Shown here: positions 20,684 to 32,216 of the stretch, in pieces | Position numbering within the stretch: position 1 is the first letter of the stretch | How the letters are laid out: each line of letters starts with the position of its first letter | Source of the DNA: an uncultured Alphaproteobacteria bacterium | Lineage (GTDB): Bacteria > Pseudomonadota > Alphaproteobacteria > SP197 | Length of the DNA stretch: 64,000 nucleotides | Direction: 5' to 3' | NCBI GenBank assembly: GCA_943787175.1 | Contig: CALSLK010000006.1 | Coordinates: 372,001 to 436,000, forward strand | Position numbers and translations under genes: made by a program | The notes under the pieces: generated by a model | Seen by the model: only the letters and a program-made list of their open reading frames with translations | Told to the model about the DNA's origin: nothing | The model's database searches: none

Positions 20684-21990
20684 CATCTTTGCTCTCTCTT
20701 CCGCGCCGGGCCGTGCCGCCCTGGCGGTCATCCGTGTTTCCGGGCCAGCCGCCGGGTCTGCCGTGCGTGCGCTGACTGGAAGGGACGTCCCGAAACCACG
20801 CGACCGCTGCCCTGCGCCGGCTGGTGGAGCCCGAAAGTGGCGAGCCTGATCGACGAGGCCCTGATCCTGTGGTTCCGGGGCCCCGCCAGCGAAACCGGCG
20901 AGGATATGGCGGAGTTTCAGGTGCATGGCGGTCGTGCCGTGGTCCAGGGGGTCCTTGAGGCGCTTTCGCGTCTGCCGGGTCTTCGGCCTGCTGAACCTGG
21001 CGAATTCACGCGCCGTGCGCGTGCTCAACGGCAAGCTCGACCTCACGGCTGCCGAAGCCGTTGCTGATCTGGTTGAGGCCGATACCCGTCGCCAGCGCGA
21101 TCAGGCACTGGCCCAGATGCAGGGCGCTCTGGCGCAGGCCTATGATGGCTGGCGCGATCGCCTGGTTGCCCTGATGGCGCGACTCGAAGCCGTCATCGAC
21201 TTTTCCGATGAAGAACTCCCCGATGATGTGACCCTGGGCTTGCTGGATGCGGTGGGTGATCTGGGAAATGAAATCTCTTCCTACCTAGACGATGACCGGC
21301 GTGGAGAACGCCTGCGCGAAGGTTTGCAGATTGTGATCCTGGGCGCGCCGAATGTGGGGAAATCGAGCCTGCTCAACCGTCTGGCCCGCCGGGAGGCTGC
21401 GATTGTTTCGGACGAGGCCGGAACGACCCGTGATGTTGTCGAAGTCACGCTGGATCTTGCCGGGTTCGCTGTGACGCTGGCCGATACCGCGGGGCTGCGG
21501 GCTGATGCGGGCGCGGTGGAACGCGAAGGTATGCGCCGGGCGCTTGATCGCGCGGACAGGGCCGACCTGAAACTGGTGCTGGCCGATGCCTCGCGTTGGG
21601 ATGAGACCTGGGCCGCGGTGGAGCATCAGGTTGATGACAAGCACCATCGTTGTCGCCAACAAGTCCGACCTGGGACATGTTTCACGTGAAACACCTGCCT
21701 TGCCCGTCTCCTGCAGCACAGGCGAAGGCCTGGACGAACTCATTGGCGATGTGGCGCGTCGGATCGAGGAAGCCTGGGGCGGAGAGTCCCCGGGGCCCAC
21801 GCGGGAGAGACACCGTGCCGGTCTTGAACAGGCCGCTGCGGCACTTGAGCGCGCCCGGCTGGGGCAGGAGTCGGCCCTGATCGCCGAGGATCTGCGTCTG
21901 GCTGCGACGGCACTGGGCCGAATCACAGGCCGGGTAGATGTCGAAGACCTGCTGGACGTGATCTTCTCGGAATTCTGCATCGGCAAGTAG
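20679..21990 (+). CDS. mnmE: tRNA modification GTPase MnmE, multiple frameshifts
   Basis: [57 protein letters not shown]-terminal [14 protein letters not shown]. Confidence 0.93.
21678..21693. promoter_or_regulatory. parS site 2 (inside mnmE)
   Basis: Perfect TGTTTCACGTGAAACA. Confidence 0.95.
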
Positions 21991-21997
21991 AACGGCG

Positions 21998-22013
21998 TGT
22001 TTCACGTGAAACA
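21998..22013. promoter_or_regulatory. parS site 3 (mnmE-mnmG intergenic)
   Basis: Perfect TGTTTCACGTGAAACA. Confidence 0.95.
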
Positions 22014-22200
22014 CCCTGGCGCGTCGGGAATCCCCTTGCTATCGCCGTAGTTCCGGGCTTTGTTCCCGGCACACGAACAATCCCCGGTCTGGACCCCCTG
22101 TGTTGGGGTGCATGGGGTTGTCTTCGTTCTTTTTCAGAACACCTCCCATCCTGCCAACCCGCGCTGGACCTTGAACTGCTGCATGCCTACATTCCGCGCC

Positions 22201-24065
22201 ATGAATTCGAGACAAGACCTTTGATGTGATTGTCGTTGGCGGTGGCCATGCCGGTACCGAGGCCGCCGCTGCGGCTGCGCGCTGTGGTGCCCTGACCTGT
22301 CTTGTCACCCACAAGGCCGCGACCATTGGTGCGATGTCGTGCAATCCGGCCATCGGTGGGCTGGGCAAGGGTCATCTGGTGCGTGAAATCGACGCTCTGG
22401 ACGGCTCTGATGGCGCGCGCGATTGATCGCTCAGGCATCCAGTTCCGTATGCTCAACGCCAGCAAGGGCCCGGCCGTACGAGGCCCGCGAGCCCAGGCCG
22501 ACCGGGTGCTTTACGCCGACGCCATTCAGACGCTGCTGTCCGAACAGGACGGTCTGACGATCCTGGAAGGGGAGGCCGATGATGTCGTTCTTGACGATTC
22601 CGGCACGATTGCAGGCCTTGGACTGACCGATGGCCGCCAGCTCAAATGCCGCTCTGTGGTGGTCACGACCGGCACCTTCCTGCGCGGCATGGTGCATCTG
22701 GGTGAGGAAACCTGGGCGGCAGGGCGCATCGGCGATGCCCCTGCGGTTGGGCTTGCGCTCACACTGGAGCGGTTGGGCTTTGCCCTTGGACGTCTGAAGA
22801 CCGGAACACCGCCACGGCTGGATGGTCGTACCATCAATTGGGATGCCTGCAAGGTTCAGCCTGGCGATGATCCGCCGGTGCCGTTCTCGTGGCTGACAGA
22901 CTCCATCACGGTGCGGCAGGTTCCCTGTTACATTACGCATACCAGTGAGGTGACCCACGCCATCATCCGTGCGAACCTTGATCGTGCACCGATCTATTCG
23001 GGCCAGATCGACGGCACGGGACCGCGCTATTGTCCTTCGATCGAGGACAAGGTCGTGCGTTTTGCCGAAAAACCCGGCCATCAGATCTTTCTCGAGCCCG
23101 AAGGCCTGACCACCGACACGGTCTATCCCAACGGTATCTCGACCTCGCTGCCGCGCGATGTTCAGGACGCGATGGTTGCGACCATCCCGGGTCTTGAGAA
23201 CGCCGTGATCGAGCAGCACGGCTATGCCATCGAATACGACTTTGTCGATCCGCGCGAACTCCATCACACACTGGAAACCCGCAGAATCCCTGGCCTTTAT
23301 CTCGCAGGCCAGATCAACGGCACAACGGGTTACGAGGAGGCGGGCGGCCAGGGCCTGGTCGCGGGCATCAATGCTGCCCGGCGTGCCAGCGGCGGTGAGG
23401 CCGTCACCTTTGATCGTGCGGAAGCCTATCTTGGCGTGATGATCGATGATCTCGTGACGCGCGGCACTGCTGAGCCGTACCGCATGTTTACCAGCCGTGC
23501 CGAATACCGCCTGATGCTGCGGGCCGACAATGCTGATCTGCGGCTGACGTCCAAAGGAATCGCAATTGGCTGTGTGGGTGCCGATCGTCAGGTTGCTTTC
23601 TCACAGCGCAAGGAAGCTGTTGAATCGGCCTTGGCTGCTGCCTCTGGCCTCACGGTGACGCCTGACGAAGCCTGTGCCGTGGGTATGTCGGTGAACCGCG
23701 ATGGCCGCCGCCGCAGCCTGATTGATCTCTTTGCCTATCCCGATGCCACGCCTGAGCGTCTGGTTTCCCTGTGGCCCCAGATTGCGGGCTGGCCCGGCCA
23801 TGCGCTTGAACAGGTCGAGATTGCTGGGCGTTATGCCGGTTATGTCCATCGCATGGAGGCTGATATCGCCACCTTGCGCCGGGATGAGGCCCTGCGTCTT
23901 CCGGGGGATCTGGACTTTGCCGTCATCGGTGGCCTGTCGACCGAAATGCGCGAGAAACTGGCGCTAGCCAGGCCCGAAACCCTGGGCCAGGCGGCGCGAA
24001 TACCCGGTGTTACACCTGCTGCCCTGCAAGCACTGATGGCCCATGTACGGCGAAAGGCGGCCTGA
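22201..24065 (+). CDS. mnmG: tRNA uridine-5-carboxymethylaminomethyl modification enzyme MnmG, frameshifts near 22220 and 22400
   Basis: [71 protein letters not shown]. Confidence 0.96.
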
Positions 24066-24074
24066 TGTTTTTGT

Positions 24075-24180
24075 TGTTCCCTCAGTCGCCGGGTGCTCAC
24101 GCTGTTCGCTTGGCTTTCGCGCCGCTCGGCGCGCCGACGCAGTCGCGTCGGGCCAGCCATCCGCAAAAGTTGCGGATCGC
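24075..24180. repeat. Intergenic structured repeat, copy 2 (inverted relative to copy 1)
   Basis: Hairpins at 24118-24133, 24134-24151, 24159-24177; sequence homologous to the reverse complement of copy 1. Confidence 0.75.
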
Positions 24181-24219
24181 TGCCTTCAGAATTTCATCGG
24201 CTGTGCTGGAAGCCTTGGT

Positions 24220-24855
24220 ATGAGTGATGCAGCAACGCTTCTGACCGCTGAGACGGCTTGTGAGCGGCTTGGTGTTTCACGTGAAACACGCGAGAAGCTG
24301 GAAGCCTATGTTGCCATTCTTCTGGAATGGCAGGGTCGCATGAACCTGATCGGACCCGGCACGATCGATGATATCTGGAACCGGCACATCGTCGATTGCG
24401 CCCAACTGGCCCGTCTGGTTCCGCCGGGGTGCAAACGTCTGGTCGATCTGGGCAGTGGTGCGGGGCTTCCAGGCCTCATCTTTGCCATTTTGGGGGTGCA
24501 GGGCGTCGAGCTGGTCGAGAGCGATCAGAAGAAAGCGGCCTTCCTGCATGCCGCTGCCGGCGCCGCTGGTGTCAAACCTCTGATTCACACCTGCCGGGTC
24601 GAAGCGATGCCCCATGAGCCGGCTGATGTTGTGACCGCCAGGGCGGTTGCGCCGCTGGAGCGGCTCGTCCCGATGGTCATACCATTCATGACCGAAGGAA
24701 GCGTCGCGATTCTGCCCAAGGGCAGTTCAGTTGATCATGAGTTGAAAGCCGTAGCGCGTCACTGGCACCTGTGGTACAGTCGTCACACAAGTATGACAGA
24801 CCCTCGCGGCTGTCTCCTCGTGATCGATAGGTTGTACCATGACCCACGCCTCTGA
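24220..24855 (+). CDS. rsmG: 16S rRNA (guanine527-N7)-methyltransferase
   Basis: LVDLGSGAGLPGLIFAILG; WNRHIVDCAQL; between mnmG and parA. Confidence 0.96.
   Translation: MSDAATLLTAETACERLGVSRETREKLEAYVAILLEWQGRMNLIGPGTIDDIWNRHIVDCAQLARLVPPGCKRLVDLGSGAGLPGLIFAILGVQGVELVESDQKKAAFLHAAAGAAGVKPLIHTCRVEAMPHEPADVVTARAVAPLERLVPMVIPFMTEGSVAILPKGSSVDHELKAVARHWHLWYSRHTSMTDPRGCLLVIDRLYHDPRL
24273..24288. promoter_or_regulatory. parS site 4 (inside rsmG)
   Basis: Perfect TGTTTCACGTGAAACA, encodes GVSRET. Confidence 0.95.
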
Positions 24856-25714
24856 CCCCACATATACCAACGTCTTGTGTGATACAGATCGTCTGACACA
24901 AGAGCTTGGGTATGACAAATCTCAGAAAATCATTGCCGTCGCCAATCAGAAGGGTGGTGTTGGTAAGACAACGACGACCATCAATCTGGCGACGGCGCTT
25001 GCAGCCGTCGGTCGGAAAGTCCTGATCGTTGACAGCGATTCCCAGGGCAATGCCAGTACCGGACTTGGTATTGCACCGTCAGACAGGCGTCAGACAACCT
25101 ATGATCTGCTGACCAGCGGCGCTTCGGCCGTGGTGCCGATGCCAACCTCCATTCCGGGTCTCTCCATCATCCCCGCCACGATCGATCTGTCAGGTGCCGA
25201 GATCGAACTGGTCGATGTTGCAGAGCGTCACGCCCTACTCAAGACCGCGCTGCGCGAACTGGCCGGTGATTACGATCTCGTGCTGATCGATTGTCCGCCC
25301 GCACTGGGCCTGTTGACGCTCAATGCCCTGGTCGCGGCAGATGAGGTGCTTGTGCCTCTGCAGTGCGAATTCTTTGCGCTCGAGGGGCTTTCACTGTTGC
25401 TCAACACGGTCGAGCGGGTTTGCCAGACCTACAATCCCGGGCTTTCGGTCTCGGGCATTGTTCTGACCATGTACGACAAGCGGAACCGGCTGTCGCGCGA
25501 AGTGGTCGATGATGTGCGTCGGGTCATGGGCGACAAGGTCTATCAGACCGTGATCCCGCGTAATGTCCGCGTCTCGGAGGCACCATCATACGGTAAGCCT
25601 GTGATGTTACACGCTTTTCACAGCGCTGGCGCACAAGCCTATGTCCATCTGGCCGGTGAAATGCTGCGTCGTGAAGCCGCGCAGCGCAACGTCCTGCAGG
25701 GAGCGGCCCGATGA
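24839..25714 (+). CDS. parA: Chromosome partitioning ATPase ParA
   Basis: IIAVANQKGGVGKTTTTINLATALA deviant Walker A. Confidence 0.98.
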   Translation: MTHASDPTYTNVLCDTDRLTQELGYDKSQKIIAVANQKGGVGKTTTTINLATALAAVGRKVLIVDSDSQGNASTGLGIAPSDRRQTTYDLLTSGASAVVPMPTSIPGLSIIPATIDLSGAEIELVDVAERHALLKTALRELAGDYDLVLIDCPPALGLLTLNALVAADEVLVPLQCEFFALEGLSLLLNTVERVCQTYNPGLSVSGIVLTMYDKRNRLSREVVDDVRRVMGDKVYQTVIPRNVRVSEAPSYGKPVMLHAFHSAGAQAYVHLAGEMLRREAAQRNVLQGAAR

Positions 25715-26613
25715 GCGAACCCAGAGGTCTTGGCCGTGGTCTTTCCGCCCTGATGGGCGAACCAGCCCCTACGGCAAGCGCACCAACTGCCGAATCGGGT
25801 GAAGGGCTGCGCAAGATTGCCATCGGCAACCTGCGCCCGGGCAAGTATCAGCCGCGCACGCACTTCAACGAAGAAGAGCTCGAAAGCCTGTCCCAGTCGC
25901 TGCAGCACAGCGGCATGATGCAGCCCATCGTCGTGCGGCCGCACAAAAGCGAAGACGGCGTCTTTGAGATTGTCGCTGGCGAGCGCCGCTGGCGTGCGGC
26001 CCAGAAGGCACGCATGCATGATGTGCCCGTCATTGTCCGTGATCTCACGGATCGCGAAGTGCTCGAGCTGGGCCTGATCGAGAATCTGCAACGCGAAGAT
26101 CTGGGGCCCCTGGAAGAAGCGGCTGGCTTTGAGCGCCTTGCTTCGGAATTCCAGCTCAACCAGCGCCAGATCGGTGTCGTTGTCGGCAAGAGTCGCTCCT
26201 ACATCGCCAACATGGTGCGTCTGCTGCAGCTTCCACCGGCCTTGCGCACCATGCTCGACACAGGCGCACTGACCGCCGGTCATGGCCGTGCGCTTCTGAT
26301 GGCGGAAAATTCAGAAGCGCTTGCCAAGCGTGTTGTGCGCGACGGTCTTTCGGTGCGGGAAACCGAAGCGCTTGTTCAGGACGGAAACACCAGCACCTCC
26401 GGCAAGAAGACCCGTCGGAAAACCAGTGAACCGATCAGCGCCGATCTGCGTGATCTGCAGAACCGGCTCGGGGAACAAACCGGTCTGAAGGTTGAAATTC
26501 GATCACAGGGCGAGGCGGGTCAGCTGGTTTTGAATTACGCCAGTCTCGAACAGCTCGACGACATGATCGCACGCCTGGAATCACCGCCCCGGCCACGGCT
26601 CGTTCAAAGCTGA
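25711..26613 (+). CDS. parB: Chromosome partitioning protein ParB
   Basis: RGLGRGLSALMGE; GERRWRAAQKA; LIENLQREDLGPLEEA. Confidence 0.98.
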   Translation: MSEPRGLGRGLSALMGEPAPTASAPTAESGEGLRKIAIGNLRPGKYQPRTHFNEEELESLSQSLQHSGMMQPIVVRPHKSEDGVFEIVAGERRWRAAQKARMHDVPVIVRDLTDREVLELGLIENLQREDLGPLEEAAGFERLASEFQLNQRQIGVVVGKSRSYIANMVRLLQLPPALRTMLDTGALTAGHGRALLMAENSEALAKRVVRDGLSVRETEALVQDGNTSTSGKKTRRKTSEPISADLRDLQNRLGEQTGLKVEIRSQGEAGQLVLNYASLEQLDDMIARLESPPRPRLVQS

Positions 26614-27393
26614 GCGATTCTCGTCTTCAGTCGGGTGACCCAAAGACCCCGTTCCGAACGGAAGCGTGTGGCCCATTCACGACTCGTTGCATCGGCCAGT
26701 TTCGCAACGCCGGGTTTAACGCCTTCGGCTGCTTTGCCATCAAGCCCCAGATGATTCAGCACATCGCGCAGCGTCTCGACCGGCTGCCGGAAAACGTCTC
26801 ATAGGTGATCTTCAACGGCAAAATCGCTTCCGCTTCAAACCAGCGTTCCCAGTTCTCATCGTCGGCAGTCATCTCAGCGACACAGGCGCCGATCCTGTCT
26901 GGATCGTAAGCCAGCGTTTGTGGTTCAGACAGGCGCTCCAACTCGGTTCCGTCTGGAGCCTGGTGCCAAAGGCCCGACTGGTGTGCCTTCACATAGGAAA
27001 TCGCCTGCTCGACCTTGTCGCGACGTGTCAGATGAATGAAACAGGTACGCCCGAACGCCGCCTCCAGACGTTCGCGGTCGCCTGAGGAATCAGGGTGGAG
27101 AACGGCAAGTTTCTCGACGAAAAAGTCGAAGCTGTGGCGCTGCAGACGAAGTCCGAACATCCCGGTATCGAGGCTGCCTTCGCTGATGGCAGCCTTGAAG
27201 ATCTCGCCAGAACCTCGCGCTCGGGCTCGGGAGATCCGCAGTCAACCGAGCGCCGGAAGCCAACTCGCAAGCGACGGTTCATGAAAATAGGATTCGGGAT
27301 TGCCGGCAATTCCGGTCGCAATCAGAAGCTTGCACAACAGCGTGCTGCCGCTGCGTGGTGAGGTGCAGATCACATAGGAATCAAACTGCTCAT
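26614..27393 (-). CDS. Stf0-type sulfotransferase, frameshifted
   Basis: Reverse-strand translation DEQFDSYVICTSPRSGSTLLCKLLIATGIAGNPESYFHEPSLASWLPALG; HLTRRDKVEQAISYVKAHQSGLWH; fragments in several frames. Confidence 0.88.
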
Positions 27394-27395
27394 CG

Positions 27396-27775
27396 TTAGG
27401 TCCGCCTTGAATTCGTGCCGATCAGTTCGATCCGGTTACCAAAGGGATCATCGACATAAACGCGTTCACGGCCCATGGCATCGACGTCTGGATCAGCCGT
27501 GATGCCGCTTTCGAAAAGCCTTGTTCTGAAGAGATCGAGATCTTCCACGATCAAACCCGGATGGGCCTTTGTCGCGGGTTGGAACCGGGAATCAGACGCC
27601 CAGATGCAAACCAATGCCATCTCCCAGTACAAACCAGAGGCCCCCGCGATTTGCCAGCGCCGCTGGTTTGGCAGTTTCCTTCAGACCAAGAACAACACCA
27701 TAGAATTCTCTGGCCTGAGTCCTCCGCGTCTCGAGGAATCGCAATCTGGACATGATCGAGGCGAACCTGCGTCAA
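27396..27775 (-). CDS. VOC/glyoxalase family protein, frameshifted
   Basis: MTQVRLDHVQIAIPRDAED and VYVDDPFGNRIELIGTN in different frames. Confidence 0.8.
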
Positions 27776-28800
27776 CGGCGACCTGCGGCATGGGCAGCAC
27801 GGGCCAGATCAAACAGCGCGCGCCGGCAAATCGTATTGGCCGGCATGCCTGTTGTCTTGCACTGGATTTCCGCCTCCGTCAGATGGCCCAGGGCGCGGTT
27901 GGCGCGGTCCGCGTTCCAGCGTCGCGACCCGGCCTTCAGGGCATCGACCGCCCGGAAGTGAAACACCTTCGCGCCCCGGATCGCCGCATCTTCCGCCGTG
28001 CCGCGCTCGCGCAATGCCAGGAACAACTGCAGCTGGGTCATGTGTCGGCGCACCGCACCCAGGATGCTGACCGGCTGTTCGCGATCCGCAAGAGCGCGTT
28101 CCAGGCTGCGGTCGAGATCATCGAGCCTGCCTGCCGAAACCGCCTGCGCAATACGGTCAAGGGAGAGGAACGAGCTGTCGGCCACCACGGCCTCGACATC
28201 CTCCACCGATACTGTCGCCCCTTCACCGGCATAGAGCGCCAGCTTGGCAACCTCGTTGCGGGTCTGAAGCCGGTCGCCACCCAGATAGGCGACCAGAAGG
28301 GCCTTGGCATCGCGATCAATCCCAACGCCATGCTCGCCCAGAGTCGCATCAACGATGCTGGAGAGGTCTCGACCTTCGTCCCGGTAACAGGCAATGGCCG
28401 CACCTTCGCCTGACTTTTCCAGAAGGCTCCGAAGCTTCGAGCGGCCCTGTAGCTCGCCGGCCTCGACGACTACTAGGGTGTCGCCGGTCTGGCGACCCAG
28501 CAGGTCTTCGACGGCACCGGTCAGTTTGTCGCCCGCACCCTTCACACGCACCACACGGCGCCCGCCGGTCAGCGACATCGCCCCGGCCTCATCGATCAGG
28601 AGACCGGGATCGGATGCTGCGGCATCGCCGGAAAGTTCGGCAACACGAAACGGATCGGAAAGGTCTTCCACGGCACTTGCCGCAATCAGGTCCGCGCGCT
28701 CACGCACCATGCCGGTGTCGGCGCCATAGACAAGGACCACACGCACGGCGGGGTCAGGCTTACGGCAGAAGGCGTCGACCTGGCGCGCTGCGATCTTCAT
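27772..28800 (-). CDS. holA: DNA polymerase III delta subunit
   Basis: VVLVYGADTGMVRERADLI; RNEVAKLALYAGEGATVSVEDVEAVV; gene order. Confidence 0.95.
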   Translation of the reverse strand: MKIAARQVDAFCRKPDPAVRVVLVYGADTGMVRERADLIAASAVEDLSDPFRVAELSGDAAASDPGLLIDEAGAMSLTGGRRVVRVKGAGDKLTGAVEDLLGRQTGDTLVVVEAGELQGRSKLRSLLEKSGEGAAIACYRDEGRDLSSIVDATLGEHGVGIDRDAKALLVAYLGGDRLQTRNEVAKLALYAGEGATVSVEDVEAVVADSSFLSLDRIAQAVSAGRLDDLDRSLERALADREQPVSILGAVRRHMTQLQLFLALRERGTAEDAAIRGAKVFHFRAVDALKAGSRRWNADRANRALGHLTEAEIQCKTTGMPANTICRRALFDLARAAHAAGRR

Positions 28801-28806
28801 CGCCGA

Positions 28807-29331
28807 TCATCCCTGCCGGGCGAAATAGAGCGAGAGCAGATTGGTGATGGTGCCCGAGAGGTCGCGCGCTGCGTCCTCGGCCGTCGCTTGCTCGGCCACC
28901 AGCGTGGCGTATTCCGACTCGACGACATCGTAGCTCCCCGTCGCACGAGCGGTTGAACTGTAGAGCAGGGTCATGGATGTGCTGTCATAAAGCGCGAAGT
29001 CGGCGTTCAGCGCCAGATTGAACCGGGTCACGGTATCGTTGGACTGGATCTGCAGGGCCGCCGTCGACTGATCGATTTCGACCAGCAACCGATACCGTTT
29101 CGGTTGGCGGCCCTGGCCGGCCGTAAAACGATCGATCAGCTCGTTCTTGAGAATCTGGCCAATGCGCCGTTCCGTGCCTTCGCCGATTTCGTTGATCTCG
29201 ATCGCGGCCAGCTCAGGCGAGACGGCGCCACCCGATGCCTGCTGGCCGTAAAGAGGCTGAAAACCGCAGCCGGAAAGCAGGGCAAGTCCCGACAGTCCGC
29301 CCAGGTGAAGCATGGCGCGGCGCGTGATCAT
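28807..29331 (-). CDS. lptE: LPS-assembly lipoprotein LptE
   Basis: Lipobox LALLSGCGFQPLYG; between holA and leuS. Confidence 0.92.
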   Translation of the reverse strand: MITRRAMLHLGGLSGLALLSGCGFQPLYGQQASGGAVSPELAAIEINEIGEGTERRIGQILKNELIDRFTAGQGRQPKRYRLLVEIDQSTAALQIQSNDTVTRFNLALNADFALYDSTSMTLLYSSTARATGSYDVVESEYATLVAEQATAEDAARDLSGTITNLLSLYFARQG

Positions 29332-29372
29332 GATGGGTCGCAGGCGAAGTTCATGACCAGGAGTCTACACCA

Positions 29373-31951
29373 TCAGCCAACGACGATGTTGACGATCTTG
29401 TTGGGCACCACGATGACCTTGCGCACCGTGAGGCCGGCCATCGCGCGCTGCACGTTGTCGTCTGCCATGGCCGCCGCCTCGATGGCAGCCCTGTCACCGT
29501 CGCGCGGCAGCTCAAGCTTGGCGCGCATCTTGCCGTTGACCTGCACCGCGATCGTCACGCTGAATCTTCGACGATCAGGGACGCATCGGCGACCGGGCCA
29601 TGCTGCATCGGCCAGCAGGCCCTCATGCCCCAGGGCCTTCCACATCTCTTCGGCCAGGTGCGGCATCATCGGCCCGCTCAGGACGATCAGCGTCTCCAGC
29701 GCCTCGCGGTGCGCCCAGCCGTCGCCGCCATCGCCCGCCTTGAAGTCGCCGATGGCGTTGGCGAGTTCGTGAATGCGGGCAACCGATCGGTTGAAGTGAA
29801 AGGCTTCGATGTCGCCGGTCACCCCGTCGATCGCCTTGTGCGCGATCTGGCGCAGGCCCTGTCGCAGTTCTGCGCCAAACGATGAAGGCATGGCTGATCC
29901 AGGTGCAGGCAGTGCCTCCAGGGCATCACCGACCAGACGGGCAATCCGTTGGACAAAACGATGGGCGCCGGCAATGCCGCCGTCGGTCCATTCAAGGTCA
30001 CGGTCGGGCGGTGAATCCGAAAGCATGAACCAGCGCGCGGTATCAGCACCAAAGTCGGCAATGATGCGTTCGGGATCAACGACGTTGCGCTTGGACTTCG
30101 ACATCTTCTCGGACCGGCCGACCGTGACCGATGCCGAATCATCCATGACGAAGAACCGCACCGCTTTCGGCACGCTCGACTTCGCTGGGTTCGAGATAAC
30201 TTCCATCAGGACCCTGATAGGTCTCGTGGGTCACCATGCCCTGGGTAAAGAGGCCCTCGAACGGCTCGTCAAAGTCGAGATAGCCGCAGCGGCGCAGGGC
30301 ACGTGTGAAGAAACGCGAATAGAGAAGATGCAGCACGGCGTGCTCGACACCGCCGATATACTGGTCCACCGGCATCCAGTAGTTCACGGCTTCCTTGTCC
30401 ATGGGCGAAGCATCGCGCGGCGAACAGAAGCGCAGGAAGTACCAGCTGGAATCAACAAAGGTGTCGAGCGTGTCGGTATCCCTCAGCGCCTGGGCGCCAC
30501 AGGACGGGCAGGCAACATGTTTCCAGGTCGGGTGATGATCCAGCGGGTTGCCGGCCTGACCAATCTCGACATCCTCGGGCAGGGCGACGGGAAGCTGATC
30601 GTCGGGCACCGGCACAATGCCGCAGGCATCGCAGTGGATGATGGGAATCGGCGTGCCCCAGTAGCGCTGGCGCGAAATGCCCCAGTCGCGCAGGCGGTAA
30701 TTGATCGTGCGTTCGGCCCGGCCCAGGGTTTCCAGGCGCGCTGCGATCTCGTCCTTGGCCGCCTCAACGGTCATGCCGTCGAGGAACGCGGAATTGGCCA
30801 GCAGGCCTTCGCCCTTGAAGGCTTCGTTGCCGACCTCGAACTCGGCAGCATCGAGCATCAGCTGGAACGACGACCGGGGTTACCGACAGGCCGTACTTGC
30901 GGGCAAAATCAAGGTCGCGCTGGTCATGGGCCGGGCAGCCGAAAATGGCGCCAGAGCCGTATTCCATGAGGACGAAGTTGGCGACATAGACCGGCAGTTC
31001 ACGCCCGTCGAACGGGTGGATCGCTTTCAGGCCCGTGTCATGGCCGCGCTTCTCGGCGCGCTCGATGGCTTCTTCGCTGGTGCCGATACGGCCGCATTCG
31101 GCGATGAATTCTCCCAGTGCGGGATCGGATGCTGCCAGTTCCGTACTGAGCGGATGTTCCGGCGAAAGTGCCATGAAGCTGGCGCCGAAGATGGTGTCAT
31201 GGCGGGTCGTGAAGACTTCCAGCAGATCAACACGGTCCTTCATGGCAAACCGCATCTTCAGCCCCTCGGAGCGTCCGATCCAGTTGGTCTGCATCAGCCG
31301 CACCTTGTCAGGCCAGCGGTTGAGCTCGGCCAGGGCATCTGCGAGTTCGTCGGCGAACTCCGTGATCTTGAGAACCCATTGATTCAACTGGCGCTTTTCG
31401 ACGGTCGCGCCCGACCGCCAGCCCTTGCCGTCGATCACCTGCTCGTTGGCAAGCACGGTGTGGTCGACCGGATCCCAGTTGACCCAGGCTTCCCGGCGGT
31501 CAACCAGGCCGACTTTCAGGAAATCCAGGAACAGCTTCTGCTGGTGGCGGTAGTATTCGGGATGGCAGGTCGCGATCTCGCGCGACCAATCGAGCGAAAG
31601 ACCCATGGACTGCAACTGCCCGCGCATCGCCTTGATGTTCTCATAGGTCCACTCGCGCGGATGCACCCCCTTGGCCATGGCGGCGTTCTCTGCAGGCAAA
31701 CCGAAAGCGTCCCAACCCATGGGATGAAGGACGTTGAAACCCTGGGCGCGTTTGTAGCGCGCAACCAGATCGCCCATGGCGTAGTTGCGCACATGGCCCA
31801 TATGGATGCGTCCGCTTGGATAGGGGAACATCTCCAGGACATAGGCCTTGGGGCGGTCGTCGGGCGGGCCGGCACGGAAGGTCCCGGCCTGTTCCCAGAC
31901 TTCGCGCCAGCGGGGCTCCGCCTCGCGGAAATTGTAACGTTCGCGTGCCAT
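29373..31951 (-). CDS. leuS: Leucyl-tRNA synthetase, split by frameshifts near 30180 and 30860
   Basis: [20 protein letters not shown] (HIGH region); KMSKSKRN; three overlapping fragments. Confidence 0.97.
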
Positions 31952-32216
31952 GATGACTTGTTTATGTCTGCCTGAGCGTTGGGGCGCGCAAGCTAATGCG
32001 GATTGCCTCGGGTTGGAACCAGTTTCTGGCGCAGGGCTCAGAGCCGAATCCCAAGACAATCAGGGCATTCGCGACATGGTTGTCAGGCGCGTGTTGTCCC
32101 ACCGGTCGTCTGGCCGACCCAGACAGGCCTTGCGAATCAGGCACACCATGATGCTCGTCCCCACAGGTCGACCTGCAGAAGAGCTCCATATCACGGTCAG
32201 AATGAGGCTTGGTGCG

